From: Mesorhizobium sp. 65-26
Lineage (GTDB): Bacteria > Pseudomonadota > Alphaproteobacteria > Rhizobiales > Rhizobiaceae
DNA length: 64,000 nt
Assembly: GCA_001899205.1 (NCBI GenBank)
Contig: MKVL01000042.1
Coordinates: forward strand, 124,001-188,000
Reading direction: 5' to 3'
Under the pieces are notes generated by a model. That model was not told the DNA's origin, did not search any database, and saw nothing but the letters and a program-made list of their open reading frames with translations. A program made the position numbers and the translations under genes. Shown here piece after piece: positions 26,830-38,628 of this stretch; positions within the stretch are counted from its first letter, which is position 1; the number at the start of each line of letters is the position of its first letter.

Positions 26830-27630
26830 GTGTTCTTCTATCTTTCCAAGATCTTCTGGCTTTTCATCCAGCCGCTCAACCTGACGATGATTCTGCTGCT
26901 GGCAGGCCTGCTGGCGGCGGCTTTCGGTCGTCGCCGGCTTGCTGCCGGCGGCTGCGGGCTGGGGCTGCTGGTCTTTGTGCTGTCTGCCTGGACCACGCTC
27001 GGCGCGGTCCTGCTCAATCCGCTCGAGGAGCGCTTTCCGCGGCCGCCATTGCCCGCGAAGGTTGACGGCATCCTTGTGCTGGGCGGCGGCCTCAACGGCG
27101 ATATCAACAAGGTACGGGGCGGCTATGAGATGAATGCCGCCGGCGGCCGTTTCGTCGAAGCAGTGATTCTGGCCCGCCGCTTTCCCGAGGCGAAGGTCGC
27201 CGTATCCGGCGGCAGCGCCAGCCTGTACGGCAGTGACGAGGGTGACGCGACCACGGCGCCTCGTCTGTTGACGGCGCTCGGCGTGAGCGCCGATCGTCTC
27301 ATTCTGGAGGACAGGTCGCGCAACACCTATGAGAATGCCGTCTTTAGCAAGCAGATCATCCAGCCAAAGCCGGGTGAGACGTGGCTGCTTGTGACCTCGG
27401 CCTTCCACATGCCGCGCGCCAAGGCGCTGTTCGACAAGGCAGGGTTCGAGACCATCCCCTGGCCGGTCGATTATCGCACCACCGGCAAGGAAGGTTTCGG
27501 TCTCGCCTACGACGACCAGCTCAACGCCCTATCGGTCACGAGCACGGCCGTACGCGAATGGATAGGGCTTCTTGCCTACTGGCTATCCGGTCGGATCGAT
27601 CAGCCGTTTCCGGGACCGGGCGGCGGTTGA
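26830..27630 (+). CDS. YdcF/ElyC family protein (DUF218)
   Basis: This 266-residue membrane protein has two N-terminal helices (FYLSKIFWLFIQPLNLTMI and a second near 37-55) and a C-terminal DUF218 domain: ILVLGGGLNGD, VSGGSASLYG, EDRSRNTYENAVFS and LLVTSAFHMPRA. In E. coli, ElyC of this family influences envelope polysaccharide assembly. The start is GTG at 26830. The last 31 bases overlap the convergent DUF599 gene. Confidence 0.85.
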   Translation: MFFYLSKIFWLFIQPLNLTMILLLAGLLAAAFGRRRLAAGGCGLGLLVFVLSAWTTLGAVLLNPLEERFPRPPLPAKVDGILVLGGGLNGDINKVRGGYEMNAAGGRFVEAVILARRFPEAKVAVSGGSASLYGSDEGDATTAPRLLTALGVSADRLILEDRSRNTYENAVFSKQIIQPKPGETWLLVTSAFHMPRAKALFDKAGFETIPWPVDYRTTGKEGFGLAYDDQLNALSVTSTAVREWIGLLAYWLSGRIDQPFPGPGGG

Positions 27631-28322
27631 CCGATCACCGCCTGGCGCGCGGCCGAAAAGAACTGGCGCCGCACGAGCACGGCCGTCAACACCAGCGTCG
27701 ACAGGACGAACACCAGCGGATCGACGAACCAGCCGAGATAGCCAATCGAGAAGAACACGCCGCGAAGGCCGGAGTTGAAGTGCTTGCCGGCGAGCATGTT
27801 CATGCGGGTGGCGCGCCATATGGCGATTTCGCTGTCAGGGTTGCACGCCGCTTCGCCATGCGCGAGCGGCACGGCTCCGATCAGGATCGAGCAGTAGTTG
27901 AACAGCCGGTACGCCCAACCGAACTTGAAGAAGGAATAGGCCAGGATCAGCACCAGGCCGAGCACCTTCACCTGGAAGGCGGCCTGCGAGGAGGGCGCGC
28001 CGAAGGGCAGGTCGGCAAGGACCGGGAGCACTTTCTCCGAGGCGCCGAGCAGCGCGAAGCAGCCGCCGAGCGCGATCAGGGAAGAGGAGGCGAAGAAGGC
28101 GGTGCCCTGCTGCAGCCCGTTCATGATGGCGGTGTCGACGATGCGGATCTCACGCTCGGCCATGGTGCGCATCCACACCTGGCGCTGCGCGTTCATGGCC
28201 GTGTTCAGCGATACGCGCCTGACCAGCTTGCCGTCGGAGGCGAGCGTGTGCAGCACCCAGACGAGGATGAAAAAGCCCAGTGCGGCGAAGTCTGCCGCCG
28301 ACAGGTGAAGGGAATCGCCCAT
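27600..28322 (-). CDS. DUF599 domain membrane protein
   Basis: This 240-residue protein has four hydrophobic segments (FAALGFFILVWVLH, FASSSLIALGGCFALLG, VLGLVLILAYSFFKFGWAYR, and a C-terminal helix) and the DUF599 core with RQVWMRTMAEREIRIVDTAIMNGLQQGTAFFASS and the ending GWFVDPLVFVLSTLVL. The function is unknown. Its 3' end overlaps the YdcF gene on the other strand by 31 bases. Confidence 0.85.
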   Translation of the reverse strand: MGDSLHLSAADFAALGFFILVWVLHTLASDGKLVRRVSLNTAMNAQRQVWMRTMAEREIRIVDTAIMNGLQQGTAFFASSSLIALGGCFALLGASEKVLPVLADLPFGAPSSQAAFQVKVLGLVLILAYSFFKFGWAYRLFNYCSILIGAVPLAHGEAACNPDSEIAIWRATRMNMLAGKHFNSGLRGVFFSIGYLGWFVDPLVFVLSTLVLTAVLVRRQFFSAARQAVIGQPPPGPGNG

Positions 28323-28495
28323 GCCATGGTTTTACCACAGGCAAGGGCCTTTCCATTTGTCGCCGAGCGCCTTGCAGGCGTCGATGTCGCTGCCGGAGCA
28401 GGCGAAGTCGGCAGATGCCGCGCCGCGATCCGCAAAACAGCGGAAACATCGTGGCGGTTTTCCTATATATGCATCGAGCCAGGAGACAGCGGCGC

Positions 28496-29899
<1,404 letters not shown>

Positions 29900-29977
29900 G
29901 CCCGCGTACCGGCTGGCACTGTGGAGAAGGTCGATCAGGCGATTGACGCCTCGTCCGGTCCGACTAATTCTTCGGCG

Positions 29978-30415
29978 ATGTCTCTCAATCTCCTAAAACT
30001 CTGCGTCGGCTGCGACAGTGTCGAGGACCTCGAGGAGTGGATAGCCTTCCGTCTCGACGAGCGGCGTCGCGCCGGGGAGCCCGCCGAACACTGGCACACC
30101 ACGCGCATGGTGCCGACGCGCGGCACCGAGATCACCGATGGCGGATCGCTGTACTGGGTGATCAAGGGCAACGTGCAGTGCCGCCAATTGATCACCGAGA
30201 TCCGTCCATTCGTCGATGGTGAAGGCATCGGCCGCTGCCACTTGGTCCTCGATCCGGTCGTGGTGCGAACGGACTGGCAGCCACGCCGCGCCTTTCAGGG
30301 CTGGCGATATCTCAAGCCGTCGGACGCTCCAGCCGATATCGGCAAGGGAAATTCCGCGCTGTTCGAAATGCCGCCGAAGCTGAGGCGAGAGCTGGCGGAC
30401 CTCGGTCTGCTTTAG
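29978..30415 (+). CDS. DUF1489 family protein
   Basis: This 145-residue protein belongs to DUF1489, a family largely confined to alphaproteobacteria. The start LNLLKLCVGCDSVEDLEEW and the motifs TRMVPTRGTE, GSLYWVIKG and RAFQGWRYL are its hallmarks. No function is known. Its stop lies just inside the end of a possible small convergent frame. Confidence 0.82.
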   Translation: MSLNLLKLCVGCDSVEDLEEWIAFRLDERRRAGEPAEHWHTTRMVPTRGTEITDGGSLYWVIKGNVQCRQLITEIRPFVDGEGIGRCHLVLDPVVVRTDWQPRRAFQGWRYLKPSDAPADIGKGNSALFEMPPKLRRELADLGLL

Positions 30416-30600
30416 AGCCCACGCGACAGGCTGTGCACGGCGCTGGTCCAAAGGCCGCCCGGCGGCCAGGACTTGCCAAGCTGGCCGTGACGCCACATCT
30501 TCAACCAACGGGCGGCAACGACGCCGCTCGCCAGGAGCCGGAGCTGAGACCGGCTGGCAGCCCTGCGGCCTGGGCTTCGCTGTGGCCATGATTCCGGCAC
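30412..30600 (-). CDS. Possible small protein convergent with DUF1489 (uncertain)
   Basis: A 62-residue frame starting with GTG at 30600 ends in a W-rich, basic tail (WLKMWRHGQLGKSW, then PPGGLWTSAVHSLSRGL). The tail looks more protein-like than chance, but there is no clear ribosome site and the other frames in this 231-base gap are also open over short stretches. It overlaps the DUF1489 stop by four bases. I list it only because no other feature fills the gap. Confidence 0.2.
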   Translation of the reverse strand: MPESWPQRSPGRRAASRSQLRLLASGVVAARWLKMWRHGQLGKSWPPGGLWTSAVHSLSRGL

Positions 30601-30646
30601 AGATGCGGAATTTCATAAGGCAGGGTTTTTTGCCGGGCGGCGGACC

Positions 30647-31348
30647 ATGATGGGCGTTCTGATCGTCGTCGCTTTTTTGCTGTTGGTGCTGCTTGGCGCG
30701 CTTGCGCTGTTCCTGCGCGCCGACCCGGCCGGGCTTGCCGACACGACAAGGTCGCTCGGCCCCGTGTTGCTGGGGCTTGCCGGTTTCAGTGTGCTTGCGG
30801 TGGGGCGTGTCGGGCTCGGCGGCGCCATGCTGGCCGGAGCGGCGGTCTGGTATGGCGTTTCACGCGCCGGGCGAAAGGCGACGGCCAGGCAACGCGGCAT
30901 GCGTTCGATGGTCAGGACCGCCGCGCTGGAAATGGAACTCGACCACGATACCGGCGCCCTCGAGGGGCTGGTGCTGGCCGGTCGGGATGACGGCAGGGCG
31001 CTTGGCGCCATGGGCCTTGTCGAACTGCGCCGGCTTTACAGCGAACTCTCCAGTGATCCGGAGAGCCGCCAACTGCTAGAGACGTATCTTGACGGCCGGT
31101 TTCCCGTCTGGCGCAAAGACGCTGAGGCGAATGGCGGCATAGGGCTGCGTGTTGCGCCAAGTCCTGGCGCCATGACTAAGGAGGAGGCCTACAAGGTCCT
31201 TGGTCTTGAAGCGGGGGCCGCCGCGGCGGATGTCCGCAAGGCGCACCGCCGCCTGATTCAGCGCCTGCACCCCGGCGTCGGCAGCTCGTCTTTCCTGGCG
31301 GCGCGCATCAACGAAGCCAAGGACGTCTTGCTCTCCAATCACAACTAG
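30647..31348 (+). CDS. Membrane-anchored J-domain protein with degenerate HPD motif
   Basis: This 233-residue protein has two N-terminal hydrophobic helices, a middle region, and a C-terminal J domain (MTKEEAYKVLGLEAGAA to INEAKDVLL). The layout recalls the TIM14/DnaJ-like membrane proteins of alphaproteobacteria. The HPD tripeptide needed to stimulate Hsp70 reads H208-P209-G210 (CAC CCC GGC, 31268-31276), a single GAC-to-GGC change. That would be expected to block DnaK activation. It lies alone between DUF1489 and the convergent carboxypeptidase gene. Confidence 0.82.
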   Translation: MMGVLIVVAFLLLVLLGALALFLRADPAGLADTTRSLGPVLLGLAGFSVLAVGRVGLGGAMLAGAAVWYGVSRAGRKATARQRGMRSMVRTAALEMELDHDTGALEGLVLAGRDDGRALGAMGLVELRRLYSELSSDPESRQLLETYLDGRFPVWRKDAEANGGIGLRVAPSPGAMTKEEAYKVLGLEAGAAAADVRKAHRRLIQRLHPGVGSSSFLAARINEAKDVLLSNHN

Positions 31349-31394
31349 TCTCCTTTGACGCAATATTTTTCCGGGAGATGAGGCTGCGCGCGTC

Positions 31395-32807
31395 CTATTG
31401 CTGGACGGCGTAACATTCGATCCGCTTCTTCTTCAAAGCCGTGCAGGCGCTCCAGGCGGCCGTCTTCGAGTCGAAGCCACCGAAGCGCGCGCGGTAGTAG
31501 GTGACGCCGCCCTTCTCGAAAGCGACGGTGAAGCCGGAGGCATCGGCCAGGGCGCCGGGCGCCTGCTTGCTCGTCTTGTCGAGGAAGGCCTGCGCCTCGG
31601 ACTTACTGGGCGACGAGGCGACCTGGATCGCCCAGCCGGACGGAAGCGACGCGGTCTTGACCGGGTCGACGGTCTGCGCCGGCTCGGCATAGGCGGCCAC
31701 CGCCTGGGTGCTGGCGGCCTGCGGCGCCGCGGCGACAGCAACGGTCTTCACCTTCTTGGTCTCGACGACGGGAGCGGTCTCCGCGACGACGGGCGACTGG
31801 TCGTCGGCAGCATCGGACTGATCGTCGTCCGCCGACGCGACCTGGGCCTCAGCCACAGGCTTTTCGTCAGGCGTTGGGGCGTCATGCTTGGGCAGGAGGA
31901 CCTTGGCCAGGGCCGAGATCGGGTTGCCGCCCGTCGCCTTGGCGATCAGCACGCCACCACCACGGGTCGAAGCCTTCGGCATGTAGGTGGTGATCAGATG
32001 CGCCATCTGGTTGTCGCGGCTGCCGCCCGACGTGCCGCCCATGACGACGGCGACGATGCGGCGGTCGCCATCGGCCACCGAGGAGACGAGGTTGAAGCCG
32101 GAGAGGCGCGTGTAGCCGGTCTTGATGCCGTCGACACCCTTGATGCGTCCCAGCAGGCGGTTATGGCCGTTGATGCGCTGGCGTCCGTACAAGAACGAGC
32201 GCTGCGAGAAATAACCGTAATACTGCGGGAAGTGCTCGCGCAGCGCGATGCCGAGGGTGGCCATGTCGCGCGCGGTCGTGAACTGGCCGGTGTCGGGCAG
32301 GCCGTTGGCATTGCGGAAGACCGTGCCGTTCATGCCGAGCTGACGCGCCTTGGCGGTCATCATGCGGGCGAAGTTGGTTTCGTTGCCGCCGATGAATTCA
32401 CCCAGCGCGGTAGCCGAGTCGTTCGCCGACTTGGTGACCATCGACAGGATGGCGGTCTCGACGGTGACCGAGCCACCCGGGCGGACACCGAGCTTCGTCG
32501 GCGGCTCGGCGGAGGCCTTGGCAGAGAACGGAACCTGGCTGTTCTTGCTGAACTTGCCTTTGGCGAGGGCTTCGAAGGTCAGGTAGAGCGTCATCATCTT
32601 GGTGAGGGACGCGGGATAACGGCGTCCGTCGGCTTCCGACGAATACAGAACCTTGCCGGTCTTAGCGTCGACGACGATGGCCGACTGCCGCGCCGCCCAG
32701 GAGGATGCGCCACCGGCGACGACAAACGTCATAGCCAGCGCAAGGATCATCATCTTTCTGAGAGGGGACACGGATCTGGAAATGATGCCCGACAACGCCT
32801 GACGCAC
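31395..32807 (-). CDS. D-alanyl-D-alanine carboxypeptidase with C-terminal SPOR domain
   Basis: This 470-residue penicillin-binding protein trims the terminal D-Ala of peptidoglycan stem peptides. After a signal peptide (cleavage near residue 38), the active-site motifs are S67-LTK70, S127-A-N129 and K229-T-G231. A linker of about 150 residues, rich in Ala, Pro and Glu, leads to a C-terminal SPOR domain (from about residue 395) that binds denuded glycan at division sites. The GTG at 32807 is preceded by AGGACATACCA; the longer frame has no site. Confidence 0.9.
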   Translation of the reverse strand: MRQALSGIISRSVSPLRKMMILALAMTFVVAGGASSWAARQSAIVVDAKTGKVLYSSEADGRRYPASLTKMMTLYLTFEALAKGKFSKNSQVPFSAKASAEPPTKLGVRPGGSVTVETAILSMVTKSANDSATALGEFIGGNETNFARMMTAKARQLGMNGTVFRNANGLPDTGQFTTARDMATLGIALREHFPQYYGYFSQRSFLYGRQRINGHNRLLGRIKGVDGIKTGYTRLSGFNLVSSVADGDRRIVAVVMGGTSGGSRDNQMAHLITTYMPKASTRGGGVLIAKATGGNPISALAKVLLPKHDAPTPDEKPVAEAQVASADDDQSDAADDQSPVVAETAPVVETKKVKTVAVAAAPQAASTQAVAAYAEPAQTVDPVKTASLPSGWAIQVASSPSKSEAQAFLDKTSKQAPGALADASGFTVAFEKGGVTYYRARFGGFDSKTAAWSACTALKKKRIECYAVQQ

Positions 32808-33004
32808 TGGTATGTCCTTTGAGTTTCTTGTTGCGAGGGGGCGGCAAAGGGAGCCCCTGACCTCGCTTTCGGACAAGCTATCGGCCCAGCGTTACCAATC
32901 CGTTTATGGTAACCGCCGCGTTCACCAATTTCGTCGAGCTTGAGCCTTGCTTTATTCGAATCTTAGCGATTGACCGCCAGCGAAGGCCCGGAAAGGGCTG
33001 AAGA

Positions 33005-33033
33005 TTGACTTTTGTGCATTGCACAATATATAA
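33005..33033 (+). promoter_or_regulatory. Phasin promoter
   Basis: TTGACT (33005-33010), a 17-base spacer and ATATAA (33028-33033) lie 64 bases before the phasin ATG. The spacer contains the first of two operator-like repeats. Confidence 0.6.
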
Positions 33034-33049
33034 AGAGTGCATTGCACAA
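33014..33049. promoter_or_regulatory. Two tandem GTGCATTGCACAA operator-like repeats in the phasin promoter
   Basis: The 13-base sequence GTGCATTGCACAA, whose first 11 bases have dyad symmetry around the central T, occurs at 33014-33026 and again at 33037-33049. Their starts are 23 bases apart, about two helical turns, so dimers would bind on one face. One copy lies between the -35 and -10 boxes and the other just past the -10. PhaR/AniA-type regulators of polyhydroxybutyrate granule genes recognise TGC-N-GCA half-sites, so PhaR is the likely ligand-sensing repressor (inference). Confidence 0.65.
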
Positions 33050-33096
33050 CGGCGCCTCGACGGGGCGCAAGGAACGTTCAAGGGAAGGCGCAGGAC

Positions 33097-33426
33097 ATGA
33101 CCCAGACCTATGAGGATTTCAGCAAGTACGGCAAGGAGTTCGCCGACACCGGCCTGAAGAGCTTCGCTTCGATCTCAAAAGGTGCGCAGGCGATCGCCAC
33201 CGAGGCCAGCGACTACACCAAGAAGAGCTTCGAAGCCGGCGCCGCCGCTTTCGAGAAGCTGTTCGCCGCCAAGTCCTTCGACAAGGCGGTCGAGATTCAG
33301 ACGGATTACGCCAAGCAGTCCTACGAGGCTTTCGTGGCCGAGGCGACCAAGATCGGTGACCTTTACGCCGAGCTCGCGAAGGAGGCCTACAAGCCGTTCG
33401 AATCGATCGTCGCCAAGGCGAAGTAA
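33097..33426 (+). CDS. Phasin family granule-associated protein
   Basis: This 109-residue amphipathic helical protein matches the phasin_2 family, which coats polyhydroxyalkanoate granules. Segments such as YTKKSFEAGAAAFEKL and AFVAEATKIGDLYAELAKEAYKP are typical. It is acidic and nearly free of Cys, Trp and Pro. The ATG at 33097 has GGGAAGG upstream; the longer frame would run into the operator repeats. Its promoter carries the tandem repeats described above, and a strong terminator follows. Confidence 0.88.
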   Translation: MTQTYEDFSKYGKEFADTGLKSFASISKGAQAIATEASDYTKKSFEAGAAAFEKLFAAKSFDKAVEIQTDYAKQSYEAFVAEATKIGDLYAELAKEAYKPFESIVAKAK

Positions 33427-33472
33427 TTTCGCCGGCATATTTCAGGATACGGCCAGTCGGTCGTCCTTCAGG

Positions 33473-33503
33473 ACCCGGTCGCGGATGCGCGGCCGGGTTT
33501 TTT
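33473..33503 (+). terminator. Intrinsic terminator after the phasin gene
   Basis: ACCCGGTCGCG (33473-33483) pairs with CGCGGCCGGGT (33488-33498; one G-T pair) around a four-base loop, followed by six T's. It ends the single-gene phasin transcript. Confidence 0.85.
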
Positions 33504-33664
33504 CATGTCCGCGCGACACCGGGCGCCTAAGCGCCTTCACGATTGCGAAAATCGGCAACCTTTGGCCACCTAGCCATATTGTCAGCTAAACAGAAGGGCT
33601 TAAAATCGTCCATCGAACACCTACATGTCGAGCTCGCATGGGGATTCGAAAGAGGCTGAAATAA

Positions 33665-34033
33665 GTGACGATCGGCTTGACTGCCACGAGGTCAGTGGCG
33701 CGGATGCAGAATGGCGGCGGTGACGGCAATGAGGCCGGCCGCGGGACAGCCGTCATCACGCGCACGAAAACCAAGACCAAGAAGCCCAGCCTCTACCGGG
33801 TTCTCATCCTCAACGACGACTACACGCCCATGGAATTCGTGGTCCATGTGCTGGAGCGTTTTTTCCAAAAAGACCGTGAAGCCGCCACACGCATAATGCT
33901 CCATGTCCACAATCATGGGGTAGGCGAGTGCGGGGTCTATACATTCGAGGTGGCCGAGACCAAAGTGTCCCAGGTCATGGATTTCGCCCGACAGAATCAG
34001 CATCCGCTGCAATGCGTGATGGAGAAGAAGTGA
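33665..34033 (+). CDS. clpS: ATP-dependent Clp protease adaptor ClpS
   Basis: This protein of 122 residues delivers N-degron substrates to ClpA. The conserved core starts near residue 43 with [24 protein letters not shown], followed by [21 protein letters not shown] and the C-terminal [10 protein letters not shown]. The N-terminal 40 residues are basic and variable, as usual. The GTG at 33665 (AGAGG upstream) is used; an ATG at 33704 is possible. clpA starts six bases later, so they are co-translated. Confidence 0.93.
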
Positions 34034-34039
34034 GGTAAC

Positions 34040-36505
34040 ATGCCGGCTTTCTCCCAAGGCCTGGAAAAGGCGCTTCATCAAGCGCTGACGTTCGCCAATG
34101 AGCGGCACCATGAATACGCAACCCTCGAGCACCTGCTGCTTGCGCTTATCGACGATACCGAGGCGGCCGCCGTCATGCGCGCCTGCAACGTCGATCTCGA
34201 CGAGCTGAAGCATACGGTCCTCACCTACATCGACACCGAGCTGGACAATCTCGTCACCGGTTATGACGAGGATTCCAAGCCGACCGCCGGCTTCCAGCGC
34301 GTCATCCAGCGCGCGGTCATCCATGTGCAGTCATCCGGCCGCGAGGAAGTGTCCGGCGCCAACGTGCTCGTCGCTATCTTCGCCGAGCGCGAGAGCCACG
34401 CCGCCTATTTCCTGCAGGAACAGCAGATGACCCGCTACGACGCGGTCAACTACATCTCGCACGGCATCGCCAAGCGGCCCGGCGCCTCGGAGAATCGCAC
34501 GCCGCGTGGCGCCGATGACGAGCAGAACGGCCAGGGCAGCGCCGAGCCGCAGGAAGACGGCGGCAAGAAGAAGCAGCAGGACGCGCTGACGGCCTATTGC
34601 GTCAACCTGAACAACAAGGCCCGGGCCGGCAAGATCGATCCGCTGATCGGCCGCGATTCCGAGATCAACCGCACCATCCAGGTGCTGTGCCGCCGTTCCA
34701 AGAACAACCCGCTCTATGTGGGTGATCCCGGCGTCGGCAAGACGGCGATTGCAGAAGGCCTGGCCAAGCGCATCGTCGAGGGCGACGTTCCCGAAGTGCT
34801 GCAGGATGCCACCATCTTCGCGCTCGACATGGGCACGCTGCTGGCCGGCACGCGTTATCGTGGCGACTTCGAGGAGCGGCTGAAGCAGGTCGTGAAGGAG
34901 CTCGAGGACTATCCGGGCGCGGTGTTGTTCATCGACGAGATCCACACCGTCATCGGAGCGGGCGCCACTTCGGGCGGCGCCATGGATGCGTCCAACCTGT
35001 TGAAGCCGGCGCTTTCGTCGGGTGCGATCCGCTGCATCGGCTCGACCACCTACAAGGAGTTCCGCCAGTTCTTCGAGAAGGACCGTGCCCTGGTGCGGCG
35101 CTTCCAGAAGATCGACGTCAACGAGCCGACCATCGAGGACGCCATCGAGATCATGAAGGGGTTGAAGCCCTATTTCGAGGAGTTCCACAAGGTCCGCTAC
35201 ACGACGGAGGCGATCAAGGCTTCGGTCGAGCTCTCGGCCCGCTACATCAACGACCGCAAGCTGCCCGACAAGGCGATCGACGTGATCGACGAGACCGGCG
35301 CCTCGCAGATGCTGGTGCCGGAGGCCAAGCGCAAGAAGACCATCGGCATCAAGGAGATCGAGGCGACGATCGCCACCATGGCGCGTATCCCGCCGAAGAC
35401 GGTTTCGGCCGACGACGAGAAGGTTCTGGCCGGCCTCGAGGTCGAGCTGAAGCGCGTCGTCTATGGCCAGGATACCGCGATCACCGCGCTGACCTCGGCC
35501 ATCAAGCTGGCGCGCGCCGGCCTGCGCGAACCGGAGAAGCCGATCGGCTCCTACCTGTTCTCGGGTCCGACCGGCGTCGGCAAGACGGAAGTGGCCAAGC
35601 AGCTCGCCGCCTCGCTCGGAGTGGAACTGATCCGCTTCGACATGTCGGAGTACATGGAACGTCACACCGTCTCGCGGCTGATCGGCGCGCCTCCCGGCTA
35701 TGTCGGCTTCGACCAGGGCGGTCTCCTGACCGACGGCGTCGACCAGCATCCGCATTGCGTGCTGCTGCTCGATGAAGTCGAGAAGGCGCATCCGGACCTG
35801 TTCAACATCCTGTTGCAGGTGATGGATCACGGCAAGTTGACCGATCACAACGGCAAGCAGATCGACTTCCGCAATGTCATCCTGATCATGACGACGAATG
35901 CGGGCGCCTCGGATGCGCAGCGCGCGGCGATCGGCTTCGGGTCGACCAAGCGCGAAGGCGACGATGTCGAGGCGATCAACCGGTTGTTCACGCCGGAATT
36001 CCGCAACCGCCTCGATGCCATCATCCCGTTCGGCTCGCTGCCGGTGCCGGTCATCCACCAGGTGGTGCAGAAGTTCGTCATGCAACTGGAAGCGCAGCTT
36101 TCCGAGCGTGGCGTCACCTTCGACCTGGCGCCCGAGGCGATCGCCTGGCTGGCCGACAAGGGTTATGACGAGCGCATGGGCGCGCGTCCGCTCGGTCGCG
36201 TCATCCAGGAGCACATCAAGAAGCCGCTGGCCGATGAGGTGCTGTTTGGCAAGCTGAAGAAGGGCGGCACGGTGCGCGTCACCGTCGAGAAGAAGGAGAC
36301 CGGCGAGACCGGCCTGAAGCTCGAGTCGCTCGCCGACGAAACGCCGGTGAAGCCCAAGAAGGAAGAGCCGGAAGACACGCCGAAGGCGCGCAAGGCGGCG
36401 GCCAAGAAGCCGGCGGCCAAGAAGGCAGTGGCGAAAAAGCCCGAGCCCAAGGGCAAGGATGGCGGCAAGCGCAGCCTGGTGCCGCAACTGCCTCGCAAGG
36501 GCTGA
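34040..36505 (+). CDS. clpA: ATP-dependent Clp protease ATPase subunit ClpA
   Basis: This 821-residue unfoldase feeds ClpP. It has the N-domain (residues 1-145, the ClpS-binding part), AAA+ D1 with Walker A at 228-236 (GDPGVGKTA), Walker B DEIHT, and D2 with Walker A at 509-517 (GPTGVGKTE) plus the ClpP-binding IGF-type loop. Beyond about residue 760, a Lys/Ala/Pro-rich tail of roughly 60 residues ([16 protein letters not shown]) follows; it is not part of the core fold. clpS precedes by six bases. Confidence 0.95.
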   Translation: MPAFSQGLEKALHQALTFANERHHEYATLEHLLLALIDDTEAAAVMRACNVDLDELKHTVLTYIDTELDNLVTGYDEDSKPTAGFQRVIQRAVIHVQSSGREEVSGANVLVAIFAERESHAAYFLQEQQMTRYDAVNYISHGIAKRPGASENRTPRGADDEQNGQGSAEPQEDGGKKKQQDALTAYCVNLNNKARAGKIDPLIGRDSEINRTIQVLCRRSKNNPLYVGDPGVGKTAIAEGLAKRIVEGDVPEVLQDATIFALDMGTLLAGTRYRGDFEERLKQVVKELEDYPGAVLFIDEIHTVIGAGATSGGAMDASNLLKPALSSGAIRCIGSTTYKEFRQFFEKDRALVRRFQKIDVNEPTIEDAIEIMKGLKPYFEEFHKVRYTTEAIKASVELSARYINDRKLPDKAIDVIDETGASQMLVPEAKRKKTIGIKEIEATIATMARIPPKTVSADDEKVLAGLEVELKRVVYGQDTAITALTSAIKLARAGLREPEKPIGSYLFSGPTGVGKTEVAKQLAASLGVELIRFDMSEYMERHTVSRLIGAPPGYVGFDQGGLLTDGVDQHPHCVLLLDEVEKAHPDLFNILLQVMDHGKLTDHNGKQIDFRNVILIMTTNAGASDAQRAAIGFGSTKREGDDVEAINRLFTPEFRNRLDAIIPFGSLPVPVIHQVVQKFVMQLEAQLSERGVTFDLAPEAIAWLADKGYDERMGARPLGRVIQEHIKKPLADEVLFGKLKKGGTVRVTVEKKETGETGLKLESLADETPVKPKKEEPEDTPKARKAAAKKPAAKKAVAKKPEPKGKDGGKRSLVPQLPRKG

Positions 36506-36522
36506 CGCCCATCCATCGATCG

Positions 36523-36546
36523 AGAAGCCCCGGAAACGGGGCTTTT
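36523..36546 (+). terminator. Intrinsic terminator after clpA
   Basis: AAGCCCCG (36525-36532) pairs with CGGGGCTT (36537-36544) around GAAA, followed by TTCTTTTT. It closes the clpS-clpA transcript 20 bases after the stop. Confidence 0.85.
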
Positions 36547-36676
36547 CTTTTTGGGGGCGGCTGAATTCGGTCGGACCGTCGAAGCCGTCCAACCTCCGTG
36601 GCCGGAACGCGAATTGTCCGGAGATGAACGCGGCCGGCCCAGGCCGGCGCCCCCTGAAGCGTGACTTTGTCCAGTA

Positions 36677-37102
36677 TCAGCCAGCCAGCGCAGCACGTAT
36701 CTTGCTGGCGTTTTCGGCCAGCACTTCGGGCTTTTCCATCTGCCCGGTGTGCGGCTTCAGCGGCACGCCCTCGAAGCGCGGGATGACGTGGACGTGGAGA
36801 TGGTAGACCGTCTGCCCGGAAGCCGGCTCGTTGAACTGCATGATGGTGACGCCGTCGGCGGCGAAGGCGCGCTTGACCGCGCGCGCGACTTTCTGGACGG
36901 TCTGGAAGAGCGGGCCGAGCGTTGCCGCATCGGCATCGAGAAGATTGCGCGACGGCGCTTTGGGCACCACCAGAGTGTGTCCTTGTCCCTGTGGCATCAC
37001 GTCCATGAAGACGACGACCGCGTCGTCCTCGTAGACGCGGTGCGAGGGGATCTCGTCGCGCAGGATTTTTGCGAAAATGTTGTTGGGGTCGTAGACGGTC
37101 AT
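36677..37102 (-). CDS. HIT family protein (histidine triad nucleotide-binding)
   Basis: This 141-residue protein has the HIT motif HLHVHVIPRF (HxHxHxx), with catalytic His that hydrolyses nucleoside phosphoramidates or related P-N and P-O linkages. It begins with the usual YDPNNIFAKILRDEIPSHRVYEDDAVVVFMDVMPQ-like strand order. The substrate in bacteria is uncertain. It stands alone, convergent with clpA. Confidence 0.9.
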   Translation of the reverse strand: MTVYDPNNIFAKILRDEIPSHRVYEDDAVVVFMDVMPQGQGHTLVVPKAPSRNLLDADAATLGPLFQTVQKVARAVKRAFAADGVTIMQFNEPASGQTVYHLHVHVIPRFEGVPLKPHTGQMEKPEVLAENASKIRAALAG

Positions 37103-37170
37103 GGTACCTCGCTGATTTGATGGTCGGCGATGTTTGTCGCCTGGGGGAGCAGCGTCAAGATGGAGCGGCC

Positions 37171-37335
37171 ATGAAGTGGGTTGTCGCTGGCTGGCTATTG
37201 TTCATAGTGTCGGCATTGTTCTTTATCGCTGCGGCGTGGCGCACCGGCGATCTGCTGGCGCTCGTCGGTGGGATATTCTTCCTTGTCGCCTGCTTCTCGT
37301 TCCTGGTGCCGATCGCGGCCCGAAAACCGCACTGA
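37171..37335 (+). CDS. Small two-helix membrane protein
   Basis: A 54-residue frame starts ATG at 37171 with an AGATGGAG-type site and encodes two hydrophobic helices (about 2-22 and 28-46) with the sequence VVAGWLLFIVSALFFIAAAW at the start. It ends in a short basic tail. I do not recognise the family. The composition is far from that of a shadow frame, so a real but uncharacterised membrane peptide is likely. Confidence 0.5.
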   Translation: MKWVVAGWLLFIVSALFFIAAAWRTGDLLALVGGIFFLVACFSFLVPIAARKPH

Positions 37336-37353
37336 ACAGGCGTAGGGCCCGGG

Positions 37354-38568
<1,215 letters not shown>

Positions 38569-38628
38569 GAGGCTTATTTAAGCTTCGGCAAAGCCGCTAC
38601 AAGTCACGTTTGTTTCAGTGATCCGTGG

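Noticed and set aside
34331-36592. A 753-codon open frame on the minus strand opposite clpA.
   Set aside because: Such long antisense frames are expected where the third codon position is almost always G or C. It shows no motif and the clpA match is unmistakable.
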